The position numbers and the translations under genes are program-made. This document shows, piece by piece, positions 1 to 6,862 of a stretch of 7,962 nt of DNA. Positions within the stretch are counted from its first letter, which is position 1. Each line of letters starts with the position of its first letter. Source of the DNA: Halovenus sp. (GTDB taxonomy: Archaea; Halobacteriota; Halobacteria; Halobacteriales; Haloarculaceae); NCBI GenBank assembly GCA_003551945.1, contig PUNZ01000036.1, forward strand, positions 1 to 7,962. Direction: 5' to 3'. Under the pieces are notes generated by a model. It did no database searches and was not told where the DNA came from. It saw only the letters and a program-made list of their open reading frames with translations.

Positions 1-87
1 AAAAACGAGTGTGGTCAATATAATACAAATAATAGTTCATTCACAACGGAATATCTGTAGAGCGCTTCTCAACCAAAGAACGCTGCT

Positions 88-95
88 CTTTTATC
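88..95 (+). promoter_or_regulatory. TATA-like box of the flippase gene
   Basis: The T-rich run CTTTTATC is centred about 32 nt before the ATG at 124. That is the distance expected for a haloarchaeal TATA box serving a leaderless or nearly leaderless transcript. No Shine–Dalgarno sequence precedes the ATG. The rest of positions 1–123 is AT-rich, and I see no gene or repeat in it. Confidence 0.35.
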
Positions 96-123
96 TGATC
101 CCCAAAATCGATTAACATCTACT

Positions 124-1584
124 ATGCAAATCGGCCAGATCTCCTTTCTTGTCTTTCTGTCTAAACTCCTCGGTGCGGCACTTGGTTTCGTTGCTACATT
201 TGTTTTCGCTCGCGTAGTCGGTGCTGAGGTCCTCGGAATATTCACACTCATCCTCACAGTGGTCAGCTGGCTGACGATGGCTGGTGAATTAGGGATCAGC
301 GGAGCAACCACAAAGCGAATCAGTGAAGCAGAGGAGCAGGGAGCGTATTTCACAGCTACAGTCATCTGGATAGCTATCCTCGGCAGTATCGCATCAATTG
401 CGGTCATCATTGCAGGACCCATTCTCGAAGATTATATCACTGGCTATGATGCATATATGGCTCTATCCGTTGTCTGGGTCATCATAGCCCTCCTTTTTAT
501 CAGATTAGCTTACAAATTCCCAAAACGCGTTCTCAAAGGCGAACGGAAAGTCCATCTTGCAGCATTTCTGAACCCTCTCAAAGAAGCAATCCAAGGAATC
601 ATCCAAATATCGCTCGTTCTCGCAGGATTTAGCCTGCTTGGCATGCTCATCGGGTGGGCAATCGGTGGAATTTTCGTTCTCTTGGTCGGGCTTTATTTCG
701 TTAGTACAAAACCAGCAAGACCTACACTCTATCACTTCAAAAGCCTCTTTGATTATGCCAAATACTCCTGGGTTGGGAAGCTCAAATCGCGTATCTTCAA
801 CGATATCGATATCCTCATATTAGGGGTGTTCACCTCTTCGGCAGCAGTTGGAATCTACGCTGTCGCCTGGTCACTCTCAAAATTCCTTGAATTGTTCAGT
901 AGCTCCATCTCCTCAACACTCTTTCCCGAAATCAGTTTCACATCAACGCAAGATTCCATTGAGGCCGTCACGGGAATGGTCGAAGACTCAATCACCTACA
1001 CTGGACTGATGGTCATCCCTGGCCTGGTCGGTGGATTTATTCTCGCAGAAGAACTGATGCTCGTCTACGGCCCGGAGTTCACGGAGGGGGCAACCGTTCT
1101 CTGGTTGCTCATCCTCGCAATCCTCATCTACTCTTTTCAAAAGCAGTTTGTCAACGCACTCAACGGACTGGACCGCCCTGACCTTTCGTTCCGTATCAAT
1201 GTGGTCTTCGCCGCACTGAATGCTGGATTAAACCTCGCACTCATCCCGACCTACGGCATCAACGGTGCAGCAGCTGCTAGCGTCCTTTCCGTCACAGTGG
1301 CACTCTTTCTGTCCTATTATTACCTTGCCAAACTGCTTACATTCTCGCTGCCGACCGGAGAAGTCCTCAAGCAATGTATTGCAGCAGGAGCAATGGGCCT
1401 GGTTGTCCTCGGACTGCGCGAACTGCTCACCCAAACGCCGATCGCAGATTCGATTCTCCTTCTCGTTGGTGCTCTTGTCTTGCTCGGTGCCGCGTTTTAC
1501 TTCGTACTCTTGCTGGTGCTTTCGCAAACCTTCCGCGAAACTGTCCACCGAAACCTCCCGGCCGATATCCGATTTATGGACTAA
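124..1584 (+). CDS. Polysaccharide/lipid-linked oligosaccharide flippase (Wzx/AglR-like, MOP superfamily)
   Basis: This 486-residue protein is almost wholly hydrophobic, with about 12–14 predicted membrane helices, the usual length and layout of Polysacc_synt (PF01943) flippases. The N-terminus (SKLLGAALGF, FARVVGAEVLGIF, then GELGISGATTKRISE around residues 55–70) is typical of haloarchaeal members such as AglR. The middle keeps the family's YAKYSWVGKLKSRIFNDIDILILG stretch near 212–235, shown here as separate motifs: a short charged loop, then an IDILILG helix. Family role: moving lipid-linked sugars across the membrane for S-layer N-glycosylation or exopolysaccharide. The start at 124 fits the TATA-like box upstream. 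The substrate cannot be read from sequence. No glycosyltransferase is visible next to it on the right, so any glycan cluster would lie to the left of the window. The gene looks more AT-rich than its right-hand neighbours, which could mean acquisition by transfer. The family call is secure; the name AglR is not. Confidence 0.88.
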   Translation: MQIGQISFLVFLSKLLGAALGFVATFVFARVVGAEVLGIFTLILTVVSWLTMAGELGISGATTKRISEAEEQGAYFTATVIWIAILGSIASIAVIIAGPILEDYITGYDAYMALSVVWVIIALLFIRLAYKFPKRVLKGERKVHLAAFLNPLKEAIQGIIQISLVLAGFSLLGMLIGWAIGGIFVLLVGLYFVSTKPARPTLYHFKSLFDYAKYSWVGKLKSRIFNDIDILILGVFTSSAAVGIYAVAWSLSKFLELFSSSISSTLFPEISFTSTQDSIEAVTGMVEDSITYTGLMVIPGLVGGFILAEELMLVYGPEFTEGATVLWLLILAILIYSFQKQFVNALNGLDRPDLSFRINVVFAALNAGLNLALIPTYGINGAAAASVLSVTVALFLSYYYLAKLLTFSLPTGEVLKQCIAAGAMGLVVLGLRELLTQTPIADSILLLVGALVLLGAAFYFVLLLVLSQTFRETVHRNLPADIRFMD

Positions 1585-1625
1585 CCAACAGTGACAACCG
1601 ACCCAGCAAAAACAGAGCCATTTAC

Positions 1626-2288
1626 TCAATCCGCCCGAATCGAGATATCCGGCTGATGTTCACAGTCTCCGTTGACGAATTGCTTGAGCACCCGTCCTTC
1701 TGCACGGTGGAGCGTCTCGCTACACGTCGATTTTGCCAATCCAAGCGTATCAGAGAGTTCCACCAGCGAAATCTTCCGTGGTGTATCATAGTAGCCATGG
1801 TCAATCGCTTCGTGAAGCAGCCACTTCTGGCGGTCTGTCAACAACTGCTCGGTGTGGTGTTCCTGTTGAATACAATCGATTTGATAGCGAATTTCAAACC
1901 GGTCAAGCGACTCGCTCAGCTTCGACAGCTGACACTGTGATAACGTCGCCTCAAAGGTTAACTCGCCATCCGTAATTTCGAGGGGCATCTTGAGGGGAAC
2001 ACCGGAGTCTTGCATCGCAAACAGAAGCACTGGTTCGCTCGTCTCAACTTGAACCCGCCGTCGTTTCGGTGCGGACTCAAAGACGGTCGTTTCGACGACC
2101 GAGTCTATATTTTCCAGTTCAGCGATGACTGCATCCACCTCCTCACCGAGCAATTCGACTCGGAAGAAACCAGCTTCATCGTTTGCAATCGCTGCAAGGA
2201 CACGGATTCGCAGGCCAGCGAACTGCCGTGAAAGGTCACCCAGCCACGTTCCTTCGGGGATTGTTAGCGTCAATTTCGTATATGGCAT
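1626..2288 (-). CDS. Bat/HTH_10-family transcription regulator
   Basis: A 220-residue cytosolic DNA-binding protein. Residues about 149–205 (LLTDRQKWLLHEAIDHGYYD, then ISLVELSDTLGLAKSTCSETLHRAE) form the HTH_10 domain found at the C-terminus of haloarchaeal bacterio-opsin-activator (Bat) proteins; LLTDRQ and the GYYD/ELSD/LG.AKST pattern are diagnostic. Residues 1–140 form a mixed alpha/beta sensory-type region, as in short Bat paralogues without PAS or GAF domains. Four cysteines occur (119, 139, 189, 209), but not the N-terminal cysteine cluster described for NarO, so an oxygen-sensing Fe–S centre is not evident. The gene converges with the flippase gene (41-nt gap) and diverges from the CIAO2-like gene across a 132-nt control region, which makes that gene and its neighbours candidate targets. 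The last codons (ISIRAD) end at 1626. Target and signal are unknown. Confidence 0.87.
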   Translation of the reverse strand: MPYTKLTLTIPEGTWLGDLSRQFAGLRIRVLAAIANDEAGFFRVELLGEEVDAVIAELENIDSVVETTVFESAPKRRRVQVETSEPVLLFAMQDSGVPLKMPLEITDGELTFEATLSQCQLSKLSESLDRFEIRYQIDCIQQEHHTEQLLTDRQKWLLHEAIDHGYYDTPRKISLVELSDTLGLAKSTCSETLHRAEGRVLKQFVNGDCEHQPDISIRAD

Positions 2289-2330
2289 CGTTAGTGGATA
2301 CTTTTAGGGCGACCTAACTGGGAGTTGTCC

Positions 2331-2342
2331 CGTACATGTTCG
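2331..2342. promoter_or_regulatory. Near-match to CGAA-N4-TTCG inside a CCCG/CGGG inverted repeat
   Basis: CGTACATGTTCG differs from the CGAA-N4-TTCG palindrome by one base and is embedded in CCCG-N8-CGGG. Its right half, ACATGTTCGG, occurs again at 6763–6772 ahead of the heme synthesis gene. It may be a second, weaker operator for the same regulator. Confidence 0.3.
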
Positions 2343-2370
2343 GGAACAGCTGAAAGACGCCACATAGAGC

Positions 2371-2382
2371 CGAACACCTTCG
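2371..2382. promoter_or_regulatory. Perfect CGAA-N4-TTCG palindrome (NarO-type site)
   Basis: CGAACACCTTCG ends 38 nt before the ATG at 2421. I recall CGAA-N4-TTCG as the cis element proposed for the haloarchaeal anaerobic/denitrification regulator NarO. The matching site at 3202–3213 ends 40 nt before its own start codon, which argues for a real shared operator. Confidence 0.5.
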
Positions 2383-2420
2383 CCAGTGTCGTTAGGACTC
2401 TTCACCGCGAATCTCTAGTC

Positions 2421-3014
2421 ATGGCAGGGTTATTCTCACAGTTTGTCGGTAACGACGGTAATGGCGATGATGACCCATATACGTCATATGAGACCTATAG
2501 ACCAGAGTTCCTTCCCGAACCAGGTCCCTCACTCGATGGCCATCGCGTACTCACTGATGACGAACATATTGCGTTCCACCAACTCACTCGTGAGGTGTTC
2601 GACGAACGCGGCGTCTATGATATGACCTTCGGCTATAATTTGGCAAAGCTCAACCTCGATACCCGGCATCCCGATGCCGGCTTTCGGTACGCACTCAATA
2701 GCGAGAACGACAGTATACTCCACGCGGAGTTTACCCCCACGACGCCCTTTTGTCCACAAAGTGACACGCTCTCCATTGGTGCATTTCGCGCATGGAATGG
2801 CCTCACAGAGCGCCATGAGTACGATATCGTCCAGGTCTCGCTTGCCAACACTCACCACCGCAGCGAGAACATCAATGCGGAACTCCGAGCATTGGCAGAC
2901 GAGTTCTCGACCACAGGGTCAGTCCCAGACACCGACTCCTGTAACCTCGACGCCATGCGGAAACCGGGAGAGGACTTCCCAGCCCAAGACCACCAGACAG
3001 ACACACCGTTTTGA
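2421..3014 (+). CDS. MIP18/CIAO2-like (DUF59-type) iron–sulfur assembly protein
   Basis: A 197-residue acidic soluble protein. Residues 44–165 resemble the MIP18 fold, and specifically the eukaryotic CIAO2/MIP18 branch. FTPTTPFC at 104–111 matches the eukaryotic FTPTIPHC motif with its reactive cysteine (here C111). It is followed by L..R...LTERHEYDI and by THHRSENINAEL (144–155), which parallels the eukaryotic TH.SE..VN.QL segment. MIP18 proteins help deliver Fe–S clusters to target proteins. The first 43 residues are a low-complexity acidic leader (DNGNGDDD type), and the last 30 a polar tail with an extra cysteine (C174). I chose the ATG at 2421 because upstream in-frame codons (from 2325) would run across the operator at 2371–2382 and give a leader unlike the rest. 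The flanking genes suggest a client among anaerobic-respiration metalloenzymes; this is inference. The motif match is from memory. Confidence 0.68.
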   Translation: MAGLFSQFVGNDGNGDDDPYTSYETYRPEFLPEPGPSLDGHRVLTDDEHIAFHQLTREVFDERGVYDMTFGYNLAKLNLDTRHPDAGFRYALNSENDSILHAEFTPTTPFCPQSDTLSIGAFRAWNGLTERHEYDIVQVSLANTHHRSENINAELRALADEFSTTGSVPDTDSCNLDAMRKPGEDFPAQDHQTDTPF

Positions 3015-3041
3015 GTCATCACCCTGATTTGCCATGACCCC

Positions 3042-3158
3042 TCACTGCGATGACCGTCTCTCAAGCCAGAGGCGACAGTCTGGACAGACACCTTCGGTAA
3101 CGGCAACGGTTCGGTCACACTCCAGACAAAAGGCTCGATAACAGGGCTTATCACCCAT
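3042..3158 (-). CDS. 38-residue double-CxxC zinc-ribbon microprotein
   Basis: Starting at the minus-strand ATG at 3158, this very short frame encodes 38 residues with CLEC (C11, C14) and CPDC (C25, C28), two zinc knuckles ten residues apart, plus C6. It ends LWLERRSSQ before a TGA at 3042–3044. Small CPxCG-type zinc-finger microproteins are common and often functional in haloarchaea, where they act as regulators or partner proteins. The gene converges with the CIAO2-like gene (27-nt gap) and diverges from the DUF2249 gene across 95 nt, so its promoter overlaps the region holding the CGAA-N4-TTCG site. An AT-rich stretch (TATTGTTAACTA) lies just ahead of the ATG. Its function is unknown. The two paired cysteine motifs, the absence of frame breaks and the way it fills the gap make chance unlikely. 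An overlapping longer minus-strand frame lacks such motifs. Confidence 0.72.
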   Translation of the reverse strand: MGDKPCYRAFCLECDRTVAVTEGVCPDCRLWLERRSSQ

Positions 3159-3201
3159 TAGTTAACAATACACAATCGCTGGACAAAACTGTTGGGACAA
3201 G

Positions 3202-3213
3202 CGAAGATATTCG
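3202..3213. promoter_or_regulatory. Perfect CGAA-N4-TTCG palindrome (NarO-type site) before the DUF2249 gene
   Basis: CGAAGATATTCG ends 40 nt before the ATG at 3254, almost the same distance as the site ahead of the CIAO2-like gene. It lies between the divergent zinc-ribbon and DUF2249 genes and could control either. It abuts the inverted repeat at 3214–3238. Confidence 0.5.
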
Positions 3214-3238
3214 GGCGAATCCTCATCGGTGATTCGCC
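3214..3238. repeat. 8-bp perfect inverted repeat in the DUF2249 leader
   Basis: GGCGAATC (3214–3221) and GATTCGCC (3231–3238) are exact inverted copies separated by 9 nt, ending 15 nt before the ATG at 3254. It could be an operator for a dimeric regulator overlapping the promoter, or a hairpin in the 5' leader. Its position directly next to the CGAA-N4-TTCG palindrome suggests two regulators, or a combined site. Confidence 0.5.
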
Positions 3239-3253
3239 GCTACGGACTCATGT

Positions 3254-3481
3254 ATGCCAGAACTTGATATCCGAGACCTGCCGCCGATAGAGCGACACCC
3301 ACAGATTATGGAGGTATTCGATTCGATGGATAGCGGTGAGAAGCTCACGCTCATCAACGACCACGACCCAAAACCACTGTTTTATGAAATGAAAGCCGAA
3401 AAGCCAGCCTTCGATGACGAAGGATACGAACTCACACAGGAGGGGCCTGAACGCTTCGTTGCGACCTTCCCCAAACAGTAA
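3254..3481 (+). CDS. DUF2249 domain protein
   Basis: A 75-residue single-domain protein, the standard length for a stand-alone DUF2249 member. The signature is clear: LDIRDLPPIERHP (residues 4–16), a GE..TLINDHDPKPLFY core (29–44), and a closing QEGPERFVATF (62–72). DUF2249 has a TusA-like alpha/beta fold. In prokaryotes it is often found near nitrite or NO reductase, hemerythrin or NnrS genes, but its reaction is not established. The start at 3254 is preferred to the ATG at 3250, which is in another frame. It is 57 nt upstream of the NnrS-like gene on the same strand and probably co-transcribed with it. The CGAA-N4-TTCG site and inverted repeat immediately upstream suggest anaerobic control. 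The family call is firm; the role is inferred from neighbours. Confidence 0.88.
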   Translation: MPELDIRDLPPIERHPQIMEVFDSMDSGEKLTLINDHDPKPLFYEMKAEKPAFDDEGYELTQEGPERFVATFPKQ

Positions 3482-4634
3482 CACTGTTGGACAGCCAACA
3501 ACCCGCAGAGCCCACCCTATAAGTGAACAGAAGCGACGATGACGACTCCTGCCAACGTTTCACACTGGTCTCGACGACTTGTCCTCACGGGGGCGTGCTT
3601 TCTCGTCATCTGGAATTTTGCCCTCATCGTCGGTATCGGTCGACAAACCGGTATTTTCCTCGGGCTATTCGGATTTGTCTTTCACACGATTTTCGGCAAA
3701 GCCTACGCACTCATCCCGACATACTTTGACCGAACTCTTTCTACTGACCGACTGCTTGCGCCCCAGTTCTTCTTGACAACAACCGGCACTATTGCACTGG
3801 CTGTCGGAACCGAACTTGTACACCCGGCTCTTCTTACGACGGGAGGCCTGCTTTGGCTCGCTGGAACCGCCGTATTCCTGGGAACGCTCATTTGGACGCT
3901 CCGTGGTAACTTTTCAGGCCGTGAGACGAGCACCGGGACACACAACGAACATCGAGTCGTCGTAGACAGAATTGCAAACGCCGGAACGCCAGTCGCTCTC
4001 CTCTTTCTTGGCCTTGGGTCTGCAGGTGTTGCCCTTTCACAGCTTGCAATTGGCGGGTCGTTCGTCGCGTACACACCGCGTTGGATTCACCTGATTGCCG
4101 TGGGCGGTGCAACAGTGCTCATCTTCTCGCTTGGCTTTCGGCTCCTCCCACGGTTTCTTGCCACCACGCCGCCCGAATGGCTTGTCTGGGCCGTCATCCC
4201 AGCCGGTATCTTTGGCCCACTATTGCTCGCTGCTGGGATTCCGGACGGACCGCTATTCCTGATTGGCGCACTGGTTCAGAGCATCGCCATGGTAGGATAC
4301 GCCGCACTCGTCCTGACGCTCCTCATCCGCACTGAACGGTCCCGAATCGGATACAGCGCAATTGGTGCGGGTGCAGTGAGCGCTCTCATAGTGGTGTCTC
4401 TCGGCCTCCACTTTGCATTCGTGGGACAGACCGGTCAACAGGTGATGGCCCATTATCGCGTGGCGCTTCTCGGTTTTCTTGGCCTTACCATTGTTGGCAT
4501 TAGCTACCAGTTTTACCCACCTGCCGTCTTCGATACGACCGTCCCAACAAACGCCCTGTTCGGTCTAGAAGGCCCGTTTACTGGTGACAGAATCGGCCGG
4601 CTCGTCATTGGATTCCTCTGTCTGGCAGTCTTGC

Positions 4635-4639
4635 TTGAC
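4635..4639 (+). other. TTGAC target site / TAM of the IS element
   Basis: TTGAC lies immediately 5' of the element. IS200/IS605 elements insert 3' of a short fixed target (TTAC for IS608, TTGAT for ISDra2), and the same site serves as the TAM for TnpB. The assignment is supported because cutting here and after TCAA at 6637 rejoins the disrupted gene exactly in frame. Confidence 0.75.
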
Positions 4640-4645
4640 CTCACG

Positions 4646-4678
<33 letters not shown>

Positions 4679-4684
4679 GCATGA

Positions 4685-4727
4685 CGAGAGCGGAGCTCTC
4701 GCTGCAACCGAAAAGCTTCGCTTTTCG
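4685..4727. repeat. Twin-hairpin element A (in the IS left end)
   Basis: Two perfect hairpins lie side by side. CGAGAGC–GGA–GCTCTCG spans 4685–4701 (7 bp) and CGAAAAGC–TTC–GCTTTTCG spans 4709–4727 (8 bp), separated by CTGCAAC. Loop-to-loop distance is 25 nt. The insertion appears to split a conserved left-end sequence (CGCCCTTCAGG before, ACGGGGATGAAG after), adding roughly 53 nt. It is noncoding here and sits between the left-end hairpin and the tnpA promoter. Confidence 0.7.
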
Positions 4728-4797
4728 AGGACGGGGATGAAGCCGACCAACAGTATTCAACCGCCGTCGATGGCATAGACGGGGTTCCAACGCAATC

Positions 4798-4803
4798 TTT
4801 AAG
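4798..4803 (+). promoter_or_regulatory. TATA-like box of tnpA
   Basis: TTTAAG is centred about 30 nt before the tnpA ATG at 4830, the usual haloarchaeal spacing for a leaderless or short-leader transcript. No Shine–Dalgarno sequence is evident. Confidence 0.4.
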
Positions 4804-4829
4804 CCATCTGGCAGTGATAGTATGCATAG

Positions 4830-6637
<1,808 letters not shown>

Positions 6638-6654
<17 letters not shown>

Positions 6655-6718
6655 TGCTGCCACTTTTGGGTCACTTGTCCATCTTCTATTACTCACCGCA
6701 CTATTCCACACCCGGTAG
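6638..6718 (+). pseudogene. Displaced 3' end of the NnrS-like gene
   Basis: Read in the frame that continues D367 across the excised element, this segment encodes 26 residues beginning VSYGYLAATFGS, then a run of leucines (LVHLLLLTALFH), and ends at a TAG at 6716–6718. Together with the preceding FLCLAVLLD it completes a hydrophobic final helix and short polar end. It has no start codon of its own and is not translated while the element is in place. Precise excision would restore the full 393-residue gene. Confidence 0.78.
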
Positions 6719-6759
6719 TGGTGTGATCGTATCGAGTCACCACCCAGCACCCACCGACA

Positions 6760-6771
6760 GGAACATGTTCG
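6760..6771. promoter_or_regulatory. Palindrome GAACATGTTC, near-match to the CGAA-N4-TTCG site
   Basis: GGAACATGTTCG is one base from CGAA-N4-TTCG and contains the perfect 10-bp palindrome GAACATGTTC (6761–6770). It lies 91 nt before the ctaA–ctaB start, further away than the two perfect sites. It is the main recognisable feature of the gap 6719–6862; a weak ATAT-rich stretch (6817–6822) could be the TATA element. Confidence 0.3.
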
Positions 6772-6846
6772 GCAGAATATCCGCACCGCTGGACCGCCCA
6801 CCTTTGGGTATGAGTGATATATCTCGCAACGCTCGACCCCTCCGAC

Positions 6847-6851
6847 GGAGG
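6847..6851 (+). promoter_or_regulatory. Shine–Dalgarno-like GGAGG of the heme synthesis gene, partly in a hairpin
   Basis: GGAGG ends 11 nt before the ATG at 6863 and supports that start. The preceding CCTCC (6839–6843) can pair with it across a GAC loop, which could mask the site and limit translation. Confidence 0.4.
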
Positions 6852-6862
6852 TATCCGGTAGC

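Larger units (their letters stand above)
2289..2420. promoter_or_regulatory. Divergent control region between the Bat regulator and the CIAO2-like gene
   Basis: This 132-nt gap drives the regulator leftward and the CIAO2-like gene rightward. It holds a near-palindrome around 2329–2344 (CCCG-TACATGTT-CGGG) and the perfect CGAA-N4-TTCG site at 2371–2382. A CTTTTAG run at 2301–2307 may be a TATA element for the minus-strand gene, although it lies close to that start codon. Confidence 0.5.

Noticed and set aside
1228..1629. 133-residue minus-strand frame under the flippase 3' end, and overlapping plus-strand frames at 1265–1594 and 1374–1940
   Set aside because: They overlap well-supported genes, are rich in C, R and S in shadow-frame fashion, and have no recognisable domain.
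1626..2288. Identifying the Bat-like regulator as NarO
   Set aside because: The N-terminal cysteine cluster described for NarO is absent; its four cysteines are scattered in the C-terminal half.
2325..2420. Upstream in-frame extension of the CIAO2-like gene (32 extra residues)
   Set aside because: It would overlap the perfect CGAA-N4-TTCG site, and its composition (many R, H, S, T) does not match the acidic protein that follows from 2421.
3486..3499. GTTGG–ACAG–CCAAC small inverted repeat after the DUF2249 gene as a terminator
   Set aside because: Five base pairs with no T-run; the next gene on the same strand follows closely, so termination here is unsupported.
4709..4720. A third CGAA-N4-TTCG match (CGAAAAGCTTCG)
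   Set aside because: It is part of the second hairpin of twin element A and not placed in a chromosomal promoter, so it is best explained by the hairpin.
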